Source: Patescibacteria group bacterium
GTDB lineage: Bacteria > Patescibacteriota > Dojkabacteria > JAKAPS01
Length of the DNA stretch: 45,606 nucleotides
Reading direction: 5' to 3'
Assembly: GCA_025450075.1 (NCBI GenBank)
Contig: JANWIC010000025.1
Location: 1-45,606 of the forward strand
Each line of letters begins with the position of its first letter. The first letter of the stretch is position 1. A program made the translations under genes and the position numbers. This document shows, one piece after another, positions 33,916-41,637 of the stretch. The notes beneath the pieces were generated by a model. That model was not told where the DNA came from, searched no databases, and saw only the letters and a list, made by a program, of their open reading frames with translations.

Positions 33916-34785
33916 TTATTTTAAAAGAGTAATAATCCTATCTAAGTTTTGATATCTTAATTCTTCAGGAAGTCGAGATGCAAGCAAAAGCACACGTTCC
34001 TGTTGAGCTTTATAACTGAGGTCTAATAAAATTAATCCTCCATCAAAATTTTGAGCAAGATAAAGTCTATATGCTAAATCTAAAATATCACAACTCGGCT
34101 GTATTCCTTCTCTCTCTTTTTCCCATAGATAAATTCCAACCCCATCTATAATTAATCTTTCCCTTTCTATTCCCCTTAATTTATAATCAACTCTTCCTGC
34201 AGCAAGTTGTGCTTTAAGTGCATTAATTAATGCTAATGCTTGCTGTTTAAATGTCGATTCTCCTATTACTTCTTGATATAAACTGGAATCGTTTATAACG
34301 TTTGAATGAGATCCAAAACCATTATTTATAGTGGTAGTTATTTTTAATCCTAAAAATTCTACTCGTTGAAGGCCGTCATGCTGATGGCTATCTCCTACAT
34401 GCACATCATCAAAAAATAATATTTTTGTAGGTTGACCACCAAGTTTTTTAATAAATGTATCTAAAACTCCAATAATATTAATTCTCGTTCTATTTTCTTC
34501 AATCCAATAACCTTGTGATTCAGGTAATGTATTCGTTAAAAGATATGGATGCCAGACTTCGAGTGCAATTCTTCCATTTGGCCATTCATTTTGTTCTAAT
34601 GATCTAACCCCAAGTCTCATTAAAATAGCTGCAAAGATTGCATAGGCATTTTGAAGCTCTGGATGATTTTTTCTATACTCCTCTAAATCTACTATTTGGC
34701 CAATATCATTTCCCAAACTATCAGGAACTTCATCAAATCCTGCTAAGGTTCTTAATGATTCGTTTATTGATTGAGTTTCTCCCAT
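33916..34785 (-). CDS. Hypothetical protein
   Basis: A 289-aa soluble protein that I do not recognise. An acidic N-terminus is followed by a helical AYAIFAAILMRLGVRSLEQ segment, an alpha/beta centre with IALEVWHPYLL, ILFFDDVHVGDSHQHDGLQRVEF and KITTTINNGFGSH, and a helical C-terminal third (ALALINALKAQLAAGRVDYKLRG). The acid/His-rich DDVHVGDSHQHD could bind metal. An extended -10 (TGATATAAT) lies about 21 nt before the ATG on the minus strand. Confidence 0.6.
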   Translation of the reverse strand: MGETQSINESLRTLAGFDEVPDSLGNDIGQIVDLEEYRKNHPELQNAYAIFAAILMRLGVRSLEQNEWPNGRIALEVWHPYLLTNTLPESQGYWIEENRTRINIIGVLDTFIKKLGGQPTKILFFDDVHVGDSHQHDGLQRVEFLGLKITTTINNGFGSHSNVINDSSLYQEVIGESTFKQQALALINALKAQLAAGRVDYKLRGIERERLIIDGVGIYLWEKEREGIQPSCDILDLAYRLYLAQNFDGGLILLDLSYKAQQERVLLLASRLPEELRYQNLDRIITLLK

Positions 34786-34874
34786 AAATCTAATTTAATT
34801 ATCCAGATTATATCAAAGAAGATAAAGGTTCTAAATACCTGAGAAAATTATAAATAATGGGAAAGAACAAATTA

Positions 34875-34973
34875 TTATATTAATAAGTTATTTTTGATCT
34901 TATTGTTTTTTGACATTTCAACAAGTAGTTTCCGATCTTTAATAATAATCCCTGTGACATTATGTATAGTCAT
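34875..34973 (-). pseudogene. Possible NUDIX hydrolase N-terminal remnant
   Basis: A 32-codon frame, MTIHNVTGIIIKDRKLLVEM and then SKNNKIKNNLLI, resembles the first two strands of a NUDIX domain (vtGiIIkdrKlLl). The frame ends before any Nudix box, and no box is found downstream in other frames. It sits in the 245-nt gap between 34785 and 35031; nothing else is seen there. It is too short to be certain. Confidence 0.3.
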
Positions 34974-35030
34974 AGAAATATTCTATTGTACTGTTTTCGA
35001 ATTGTAAAACTATAAAACGTGATGAGGAAG

Positions 35031-35339
35031 TTATTTCTTGGATTTTTTACTTAACATATATTGAACAGATGGGCTTATTGCTTTATCAGTACGGTGGGTG
35101 CAACCTAACCAGCAACATGGACGTCTCATCCCTTCTTTGAGTTCTGAAACCACTCTTTCAACATGTTGTTTTCTTGTATCTGATCTTTTTACGTACGTTG
35201 TCCAACAAATCCATTCGTTACGGGCAAGAGGAGTAAGATTTTCCCATAAAGCTAATGCTTTTGGATCAGATGTTAAAGCTTTCCGAAGATCCCTAGGAAT
35301 AGTATGTACTGTTCCGCTTGAAATTTTTTTGTTTGCCAT
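35031..35339 (-). CDS. YdeI/OmpD-associated (OmdA-like) protein
   Basis: A 102-aa protein matching the C-terminal part of the YdeI/OmdA family: TIPRDLRKALTSDPKALALWENLTPLARNEWICWTTYVKRSDTRKQHVERVVSELKEGMRRPCCW. Members are linked to resistance to cationic peptides and bacteriocins, although mechanism is unknown. This is a short form lacking the usual N-terminal domain. Its mRNA is predicted to be leaderless from an extended -10 (TGATAAAAT). Confidence 0.85.
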   Translation of the reverse strand: MANKKISSGTVHTIPRDLRKALTSDPKALALWENLTPLARNEWICWTTYVKRSDTRKQHVERVVSELKEGMRRPCCWLGCTHRTDKAISPSVQYMLSKKSKK

Positions 35340-35345
35340 AACGAT

Positions 35346-35354
35346 ATTTTATCA
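35346..35354 (-). promoter_or_regulatory. Extended -10 of the YdeI-like gene
   Basis: Minus-strand TGATAAAAT, then exactly 6 nt (ATCGTT) to the ATG at 35339. Confidence 0.5.
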
Positions 35355-35428
35355 AAAAACATCATTGTAGACAAGAAAATCAATGATAGAGTAGGTGGAT
35401 CTAAAATTAAAAAGCATTTTGATGAAAC

Positions 35429-36343
35429 TTAAGATTTCAGATATTCATTTAAGTTATGAATACTCCAATTGTATGCTTTTGGATCAGGTTCTTTGCAGTC
35501 AGCCAACAATAAGCTATAATATACCCTATATATTGATAATACATGGGAGAAAGCTGTCCCATATTTCTTACTTATCAAATCATTTAAATAATCTTTTTCA
35601 ATTTGTGAAACTTCCTGGTATAAATCTAGAAACATAATGACACCTGCAATATCCATTAAATGATCTCCTATACAACTCCACCAGCCAAAGTCAATTACTG
35701 CAGAAATAGTAAGATTTTCATCTACTAACACATTCCCAAAGAAATAGTCTCCATGGACAAGATTTTTTGCAGGATATTGTTGTAATGTATCAATATCATT
35801 CCTAAAATTACTAATAATTTCATCATATGAAATCCCTTCTTCTTGAAGAAATGGCAATATTATATCTTTTTTAGATTGCGATTTTTCTTCAATAAACTCT
35901 TTCCAATTAGTACAATCCACATTACTTAATATAGTTCCGTATGATAATTGATCAAAAAATATGTGAGATAAAGATTCAATCGCTTCAAGATAATTTTGTA
36001 ATAATGCCTTTCTTTGTTCTGCATTTAGTTGCGAATAAACTTTATCTATTGTATTTCCCTTTAATTTCTTTTCAATTAAAAATAACGAATCTTTGAATTC
36101 TCCTATCTCAAGAATTAATGGAGTTTCAAAAGTTAAATGCATTGAATCAACTAACTTAAACAATTGATTCATTTTTTCTACCTCTTTTTTATTCGGACTA
36201 GACTTGAATATTTTTAAAACTTTATCTTCACCATAATTATATACATATGCCTCTCCTCCTTCTCCTATTAAAGGTAAATCAGATACATGAAGTATTGAGA
36301 AAATTCCTTTTATTTTTTCTTGTAATGTATCAGACATATTCAT
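35429..36343 (-). CDS. Aminoglycoside-phosphotransferase (APH) family kinase
   Basis: A 304-aa protein kinase-like enzyme. It has an N-terminal lobe with GEGGEAYVYNYGEDKVLKIFK (Gly-rich loop and Lys), the catalytic loop LVHGDYFFGNVLV (HGDxxxxN) and a DFG-equivalent VIDFGWWSCIGDHLMDIA. APH-family members phosphorylate aminoglycosides, sugars, choline and other small alcohols, so drug resistance cannot be assumed. Its start is a leaderless-type promoter, with the first Met directly after it. Confidence 0.92.
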   Translation of the reverse strand: MNMSDTLQEKIKGIFSILHVSDLPLIGEGGEAYVYNYGEDKVLKIFKSSPNKKEVEKMNQLFKLVDSMHLTFETPLILEIGEFKDSLFLIEKKLKGNTIDKVYSQLNAEQRKALLQNYLEAIESLSHIFFDQLSYGTILSNVDCTNWKEFIEEKSQSKKDIILPFLQEEGISYDEIISNFRNDIDTLQQYPAKNLVHGDYFFGNVLVDENLTISAVIDFGWWSCIGDHLMDIAGVIMFLDLYQEVSQIEKDYLNDLISKKYGTAFSHVLSIYRVYYSLLLADCKEPDPKAYNWSIHNLNEYLKS

Positions 36344-36349
36344 GAGCTT

Positions 36350-36358
36350 ATTATATCA
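36350..36358 (-). promoter_or_regulatory. Extended -10 of the APH-family gene
   Basis: Minus-strand TGATATAAT, a perfect extended -10, is followed by exactly 6 nt (AAGCTC) and the ATG at 36343. Confidence 0.7.
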
Positions 36359-36431
36359 AAAAGAGTAAAGTTATGTTTAGATGATACATTTATATATGAA
36401 TATTTTTGTAGTTAAAATAGACCATTCAAAT

Positions 36432-37979
36432 CTATTTCGCATCCGGTAGTCCCACATTCCAAACATATACATGATATGGAAGAGCTGTATAAGAAGAGTT
36501 ATATGGACCAATTATATGTTCTATACCAGCGAGATATCCTTGAGGTGTAAAGAAATCACTTGTTATAATAAATCTATGTTTTTCAGATGTATGAAACCAT
36601 TCTTCATTAGATAAGAATCGATAACCGACAATATCAGTATTTGATGGATCCACCTGACGTACTGTAATATTCCCATGTGCATACACAGTAATTATGGCGC
36701 TTGCCCAATATTGTCCGTACCCTCTTGTAAGGGAATGTGAAGTAAGATATGATACAACATTCCTTTCGGGTTCAGTATAAGGCTTAATCTGAATTGCATG
36801 ATGGATAAATACAATAATTGAAATGAAAGCTAATCCGATAACTAGGATTGTGTCCAGACGATCAAGAATAATATGTTCAGCAATAACTCTAGCACCTACA
36901 ATTCCTGAAAAAAAGAATAAGGGAAGTAAATACCGAGCATTTGTAATATCGCCTTGGGGATAAGTACTAAAGACAAATGCTAAAAGATCACCCATTGCAG
37001 CAATCCAAAATATTGTTGCGATGTTATCTTTGTCCCAAATAATTGAGAAGTTTTTTAATACTTTCTTTCCCATTACAATAATTCCAACAATAGCTCCAAG
37101 ATAGATTATTCCATGCAATAGGATGAGAGGAGTTGTTTTATCAAATATCGGTTGGCCAAAAATTGGAGAGCCGGATAGATCAAGGATAGAGACTAAAGCC
37201 TGATGCATATTGCCACCAATTAATTCCAGTGGAGCAATGGTCAAAGTGGTGCCAACGATGTGAGTTCCCGTTCTTACTAGATATGCTTCCAGTATATTGG
37301 CAATCATTACCGCACATATTATAAATACAAGTGCTAGAAAATTCCGACTTACTATTTTTCTCGTGTGATATATTCTGACTAAACTAATGATTGTGACAGG
37401 TAATGCTAGAATTGGGAGTGCAAGCGGATCTCCAAGAAAAGCTGCTAATGAAAGCATGAAAAATATAATTAACAAAATGGAAGTCCAAATACGATTTTTC
37501 CTTTGTTGTAAAAAGAGGATATAAAATAAGTAAGCAAGAAGGACAAATAAGATAGTTCCCATATGAATAGGTCCAACAAGAGATTCCTGAGCTAAAAATG
37601 CACCAGGTGTTCCTATAATTGTAATTACTAAAATAAAAGCAAAAACTTTTTCTTTTCCTCTCTTTCCCCATGATGAAAATATACAGCAAAGCAAAACAAC
37701 AAGAGTAAACATAGCAGCAGGTATTATTCCCATGAGTGAAGGAGACAGACCACTTATTTTTTCTGCTATGGCGTAAATGGGTACTTCAGTTGAAATATGA
37801 TTATCAGGTGGCATATACCATCCACGAAGAAACAGATTACCTGATTTCATCGATAGTCCTTCTAAAAGTACTGATGCATTGTCTGAGTTATGGGGAATTG
37901 AGAATGCAATATGCAAATATATGAGAAAAAGGACAATAAAACAACATAAATAGACGAGAATATTCTTGTACCTTTTCAT
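36432..37979 (-). CDS. Polytopic membrane protein, GT-C glycosyltransferase-like
   Basis: A protein of 515 aa from the ATG at 37979 (the track's 38024 start adds 15 unlikely residues). It has roughly 11 membrane segments and a C-terminal extracellular domain (about 410-515). After the first helix comes SIPHNSDNASVLLEGLSM, an Asp in the first outer loop as in lipid-linked GT-C glycosyltransferases, and GNLFLRGWYMPPDNH follows. It could transfer sugars from polyprenyl carriers to surface glycans. No Pfam-grade signature is visible, so this is a topology-based call. Confidence 0.6.
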   Translation of the reverse strand: MKRYKNILVYLCCFIVLFLIYLHIAFSIPHNSDNASVLLEGLSMKSGNLFLRGWYMPPDNHISTEVPIYAIAEKISGLSPSLMGIIPAAMFTLVVLLCCIFSSWGKRGKEKVFAFILVITIIGTPGAFLAQESLVGPIHMGTILFVLLAYLFYILFLQQRKNRIWTSILLIIFFMLSLAAFLGDPLALPILALPVTIISLVRIYHTRKIVSRNFLALVFIICAVMIANILEAYLVRTGTHIVGTTLTIAPLELIGGNMHQALVSILDLSGSPIFGQPIFDKTTPLILLHGIIYLGAIVGIIVMGKKVLKNFSIIWDKDNIATIFWIAAMGDLLAFVFSTYPQGDITNARYLLPLFFFSGIVGARVIAEHIILDRLDTILVIGLAFISIIVFIHHAIQIKPYTEPERNVVSYLTSHSLTRGYGQYWASAIITVYAHGNITVRQVDPSNTDIVGYRFLSNEEWFHTSEKHRFIITSDFFTPQGYLAGIEHIIGPYNSSYTALPYHVYVWNVGLPDAK

Positions 37980-38064
37980 AAATATAAAGCAATACATGGG
38001 ATCATACGCGATATATCTGGACAAATCAAGTCGTATTACTTATGAGAAGGATGATTTTTAGTAT

Positions 38065-38236
38065 TTATTTTATACCAGATTCATTAAATACTAGAAGAGA
38101 CTTATCTTTCGTAAATAAAAGGTTTGACGAAATGAAAGGATGAAATACAATCTCCATGTTGAACTTTCCATTCAAATGATTCTCATCTACTATTTGAGCA
38201 AGAATACGATTTTGTTATCATCATGTGCAAATTTCA
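38065..38236 (-). pseudogene. Short coding remnant with one frameshift
   Basis: In the 376-nt gap between 37979 and 38356, the minus strand reads LKFAHDDNKIVFLLK in one frame and, after a one-base shift near an A-run, IVDENHLNGKFNMEIVFH and SNLLFTKDKSLLVFNESGIK to a TAA. Restored, it is about 57 codons. A TGCTATAAT extended -10 (38240-38248) lies just upstream. No family is recognised. It could be a decayed small gene. Confidence 0.3.
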
Positions 38237-38306
38237 ATACATTATAGCAGAGGTTGATGAAACAAACTAAATAGGAAAAAATTAGTACATTTAAGACAAT
38301 AATTTG

Positions 38307-38349
38307 TTGACTTATACATAAGATCTCTTTACAATTAATTCATTATAAT
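38307..38349 (+). promoter_or_regulatory. Overlapping promoters of the DUF952 gene
   Basis: TTGACT (38307-38312), a 17-nt spacer and TACAAT (38330-38335) form one promoter with a start near 38342. A second, perfect TATAAT (38344-38349) ends exactly 6 nt before the ATG at 38356 and would give a leaderless mRNA. Confidence 0.65.
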
Positions 38350-38355
38350 TCAAAA

Positions 38356-38739
38356 ATGACAGAAGAATCTAATCATTTCGAAATCCCATCCACATGTATT
38401 CTTCACATTGCTTCGAAAGATGATTGGGAACAAGCTATGAGAGAGGGGGAATATCGGGTTAAATCATTAACAACTCAAGGTTTTATACACTTTTCACTTC
38501 CTTCACAACTTATCGAAGTTGCGAATTATCTTTATGTTGGAAGAAATGATCTAGTCCTTTTATATGTAGATGAAGAAAGAATAAAAGATGGAATTCGATA
38601 TGAAAAGCCAGAAGGAGTAGATGAAGCATATCCTCATCTATATAACCCTTTACCTTTAGTTGCTGTAGTAGGGGTTAGTGAATTTTTACCTGGAGAAGGT
38701 GGTTTATTTACTCTTCCAGATAATCTAAAAGAACCATAA
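38356..38739 (+). CDS. DUF952 family protein
   Basis: A 127-aa DUF952 protein. It has ILHIASKDDWEQAMREGEYRVKSLTTQGFIHFSLPSQLIEVANYLY, with the conserved W..A...G.Y and GFIH(F)S blocks, then LVLLYVDEERI and PHLYNPLPLVAVVGVSEF. The fold is thought to be related to ADP-ribosyltransferase/RNA 2'-phosphotransferase domains, but no activity is established. The length is normal. The mRNA may be leaderless. Confidence 0.92.
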   Translation: MTEESNHFEIPSTCILHIASKDDWEQAMREGEYRVKSLTTQGFIHFSLPSQLIEVANYLYVGRNDLVLLYVDEERIKDGIRYEKPEGVDEAYPHLYNPLPLVAVVGVSEFLPGEGGLFTLPDNLKEP

Positions 38740-38845
38740 TTTTTGGATCAAGTACAATTAAAAGTAGGTAACTCGAGTTATTATTCCAAACATTATCCCA
38801 TTGCTGTTGGAATTATTTTTAAGAAATAAGATGATACAATTGTAC

Positions 38846-39115
38846 TTATATAGTTGTTTCTAAACATTGATCATCCTTATTTGGTTCAGACTCAAACTCA
38901 GTTGTTACATGAGTAATTGTATATCTATCTTTTAACCTTGCTTTTAAAGATTAAATGATACAACTTGTAAAGCTTATAGTGATATTATCTATAAGAATAT
39001 GTGAGGAGAGAGCATATTGGTCACTTGAGATAGTCCAAATATGAAGATCATGTACATCTTCAATCCCATTTATTTTTAATATGTCCTTTCTAACATCTTC
39101 TTTCGATGCATTGGT
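38846..39115 (-). pseudogene. C-terminal remnant of a cation diffusion facilitator (CDF) transporter
   Basis: Not in the ORF track. The minus strand from 39115 reads TNASKEDVRKDILKINGIEDVHDLHIWTISS, then ALSSHILIDN, an in-frame TAA (38951-38953), then SLKARLKDRYTITHVTTEFESE and CLETTI. The G-I-x-x-V-H-D-L-H-I-W-T-I-S-S block and the I-T-H-V-T-x-x-F-E end with its late Cys are the cytoplasmic metal-binding domain of CzcD/ZitB-type efflux proteins. All membrane helices are missing. The frame is closed by a stop (39116-39118) beside the ABC permease gene. Confidence 0.75.
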
Positions 39116-39127
39116 TTATGGATTTAG

Positions 39128-39883
39128 TTATTCAATTTCTCTATTTATTATCAATATTGCAGATAGTAATACGAAGCAAATTATTAAAATTGAAGCAAGA
39201 ATTGCGGATTGAAAATAATAACTTGCTGTTTGCTGATGTGCTAAGAGTGAAGTCATACTTTCAGACAATATTGTTGGAGTCCATTGCTTAATTGCAGAAA
39301 AAGATTCAAGTATCGGTAAAAAAATTAAAATCCCTAATGACAAACCAACTGAAGCTAACAGACCCCGAACCAGAGAAGTAGCGAGTAATACAACGGATAT
39401 ACAAAATATCCAATACAGACAGATATAAAAAGTACCGATTGAGATGTCCTTTGCTAATACTGATCCAAGTAGAGTTACAGTTTCATACGTTGCGGTAAGT
39501 GTGCCAATTATAAATGCAATTAAAACAGCAATTGTAATAACAATGAAGCGAGGTAATAGAAGTGTTAATGGTTGAATAATCCTTGTACGATAAAAGATAC
39601 TTATACCAGCTTTTGCATCAATTGCAAGTGAATATGCTGATACAATAACGACAACAACTATTCCGAGTTGCAAAGCATTTTTTAAATATTGCGAAATTCC
39701 ATCTAATGGAGTAGGGTTTGGAATTAAAACTTTAACACCTCCACTTATAGAGCTTCCTAATATTTGTGGAAGATATTTAGCTGTTAACGGACCGATAAAG
39801 CCAAAAAGTATGAAGAATGCCAATAAGACCACAAATCTTTGGGTTCTTATCAGGCGGAGCAATTCAAGTTTCCAAATATTCAT
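39128..39883 (-). CDS. ABC-2 type permease (YxlG-like)
   Basis: A 251-aa protein with six membrane segments. It starts MNIWKLELLRLIRTQRFVVLLAFFILFGFIGPL, the usual N-terminal cytoplasmic helix and first span of ABC-2 permeases, with a long outer loop (about 45-60) and helices to the C-terminus (ILIICFVLLSAILIIN). It is the third gene of the cassette, 5 nt after the ATPase. It should form the membrane pore; the substrate is unknown. Confidence 0.88.
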   Translation of the reverse strand: MNIWKLELLRLIRTQRFVVLLAFFILFGFIGPLTAKYLPQILGSSISGGVKVLIPNPTPLDGISQYLKNALQLGIVVVVIVSAYSLAIDAKAGISIFYRTRIIQPLTLLLPRFIVITIAVLIAFIIGTLTATYETVTLLGSVLAKDISIGTFYICLYWIFCISVVLLATSLVRGLLASVGLSLGILIFLPILESFSAIKQWTPTILSESMTSLLAHQQTASYYFQSAILASILIICFVLLSAILIINREIE

Positions 39884-39888
39884 AAATT

Positions 39889-40791
39889 TTATTTAATTTG
39901 CGTTGTTTCCTTTTGAGTAAGATTTAAGAATGCATGTTCTAAATCACTATCAATAGGTTCAATTGAAATAATATGGAGATTAAGATTTGACAGGAGATGG
40001 ATTAAGTTAATTTCTACCTCATCAGATGATGTTCCAGTTATCTGAACCTTATTTTGCGATAATGCTTCAGCTTTAATTACCCAATGAGCTTGATTTAATT
40101 TCTCCATGAATTGTTCAATGCTATCATTGAGAGTTATATTCCAAATCGGATTAGTATTTTCATTTAAAAATGAATTTAAATCACCTTGATGCAGAAGTTC
40201 CCCTTTATTTAGAACTCCAATATAGTTACAAACACGTTGTACATCTGCAAGAATATGGGTAGAAAAAATTACTGTAGTATGATCTTTCATACGGGAAATT
40301 GTATCAAGTACTTCAGCTCTTCCGCTTGGATCAAGAGCAGAACATGGTTCATCAAGTATAACTAATTTTGGATTTCCAATAATAGTTGAAGCAAGAGCAA
40401 GCCGTTGTGTCATCCCTCTAGAAAATTCACCCACTTTTCTATCTTTGCTTTCAGCAAGTCCTGCATCTGCAAGATAATTTTCAATTTCAATTTTTGTCTT
40501 TGCAACTCCCATCAGATTTGCAGATAATTCTAATACTTCATAAGCAGTGAGCCAACGTTCAAATTCCGGAACATCAGGACAAACTGCTATTTCTTTTCTT
40601 TGTATGGTTTGAGAAATATTTCCACTTGTTTGCTTTCGTAATCCAGCGATTATTGATAATAATGTCGTTTTACCTGCTCCATTCGGCCCTACTAAGCCAT
40701 AAATTGACCTATCTGAAATTTGTAGATTCACATTATGTAGAGCAAAATGAGATCCATATCTTTTTGTGAGATCATGAGTTTCAAGTATCAT
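39889..40791 (-). CDS. ABC transporter ATPase (YxlF-like)
   Basis: A 300-aa ATPase with Walker A GPNGAGKTT, signature FSRGMTQRLALASTII (an R in place of the second G of LSGGQ), Walker B LVILDEPCSALDPSGR and H-loop IFSTHIL. The C-terminal 90 residues form an extra regulatory domain as in the Bcr/Nod-type exporters. Its ATG overlaps the stop of the PLDc_N gene by 4 nt, and the permease follows after 5 nt. Confidence 0.93.
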   Translation of the reverse strand: MILETHDLTKRYGSHFALHNVNLQISDRSIYGLVGPNGAGKTTLLSIIAGLRKQTSGNISQTIQRKEIAVCPDVPEFERWLTAYEVLELSANLMGVAKTKIEIENYLADAGLAESKDRKVGEFSRGMTQRLALASTIIGNPKLVILDEPCSALDPSGRAEVLDTISRMKDHTTVIFSTHILADVQRVCNYIGVLNKGELLHQGDLNSFLNENTNPIWNITLNDSIEQFMEKLNQAHWVIKAEALSQNKVQITGTSSDEVEINLIHLLSNLNLHIISIEPIDSDLEHAFLNLTQKETTQIK

Positions 40792-40985
40792 CTTGACTTA
40801 CCAATAAGCAAATATATGATTCCACCTAAAGGAACAGATAGGATGCAAATAATCATCCAAAGCCATTTGGGTAAATACCGCGTATTATTGCTGTGTAAAA
40901 TGTCAAACCAGCAATAACCAACAAATGCTAGGAGAACAAAGAAAAGAGGTAGTAGGGCATTCCATGGGATAGCAGTGTGTGACAT
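40788..40985 (-). CDS. PLDc_N-domain small membrane protein (YxlE-like)
   Basis: A 65-aa protein with two membrane helices. WFDILHSNNTRYLPKWLWMIICILSVPLGGIIYLLIGK matches the phospholipase D N-terminal (PLDc_N) motif, including the W..I.....P.GG..YL..G core. It has no catalytic domain. In Bacillus yxlEFG a similar small protein precedes an ABC ATPase and permease, where it acts with the antisigma factors; no sigma factor is adjacent here. It overlaps the ATPase start by 4 nt. Confidence 0.85.
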   Translation of the reverse strand: MSHTAIPWNALLPLFFVLLAFVGYCWFDILHSNNTRYLPKWLWMIICILSVPLGGIIYLLIGKSR

Positions 40986-40991
40986 TGAATT

Positions 40992-40997
40992 GATATA
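40992..40997 (-). promoter_or_regulatory. -10 box of the YxlEFG-like cassette
   Basis: Minus-strand TATATC, then exactly 6 nt (AATTCA) to the ATG at 40985, in the leaderless spacing. The hexamer is one base from consensus less good than others, so this is weaker. Confidence 0.4.
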
Positions 40998-41098
40998 AAT
41001 ATATTGTATATATCAAAAATATATCACTTCTTCTAAAAGTTTACAAACGAATTGAAGTTTAATTTTCAAAAAGTAACAATTAATAAATGTAAATGATT

Positions 41099-41557
41099 TT
41101 AATTTCTTTGAAATGGTGAAGAAGGAAATCTGTTTATATAATTATATGCTCTTTCCCAAGGGAGATTGGCAAATTGATAAGGTAATCTATGAAAGTTATT
41201 TTGACAAAAATCCTCAATCGAATCAGTTATTATTTTTCTTTCAAAATTCCATCCGGGATATATTCGTTCATATGCAATTTGAGTTTCTTCAAGTAATACT
41301 TTTTCCGGTGTCCATCCATTAAAATCAAATGCAAAAATCCCATTACTTACATACAAATGACTACCTGAAAAACCTTCTGCAGGTTTTATATAAATAAGTT
41401 TATAATCCTCTTTTGGGTGTAGTTCAATAAACAGATAAGCAAGTATATGACATGCACCCGATGCAAAAAATGAAATATCAGTCCGTTTCCAAGATAAAAA
41501 CGGGTCTCTTTTTTCTTCTTCTGTCCTTTTATAATCAATTCCTGAAACAAAATACAT
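41099..41557 (-). CDS. Hypothetical protein with a possible Cys-His-Asp triad
   Basis: A 152-aa soluble protein. SGACHILAYLF carries Cys36 at the start of a helix; SHLYVSNGIFAFDFNGW carries His67 at the start of a strand and Asp78 at the end of the next. This order and spacing is the papain/NlpC-P60-like arrangement of nucleophile, base and acid. The rest is aromatic-rich with no domain call. There is no signal peptide, so it would act in the cytoplasm. The enzymatic idea is an inference from the motif only. Confidence 0.55.
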   Translation of the reverse strand: MYFVSGIDYKRTEEEKRDPFLSWKRTDISFFASGACHILAYLFIELHPKEDYKLIYIKPAEGFSGSHLYVSNGIFAFDFNGWTPEKVLLEETQIAYERIYPGWNFERKIITDSIEDFCQNNFHRLPYQFANLPWERAYNYINRFPSSPFQRN

Positions 41558-41587
41558 TTTTTTATTCTTTATTAGCTATTTGGTTGG

Positions 41588-41596
41588 ATTATAGCA
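41588..41596 (-). promoter_or_regulatory. Extended -10 (TGCTATAAT)
   Basis: Minus-strand TTTGCTATAATCC upstream of the gene starting at 41557, with a predicted leader of about 24 nt. The same 13-mer occurs again at 43494-43502. Confidence 0.55.
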
Positions 41597-41637
41597 AAGA
41601 GCAGAAGTTTATTCGAATACCAGAAGCGGAATGAATT

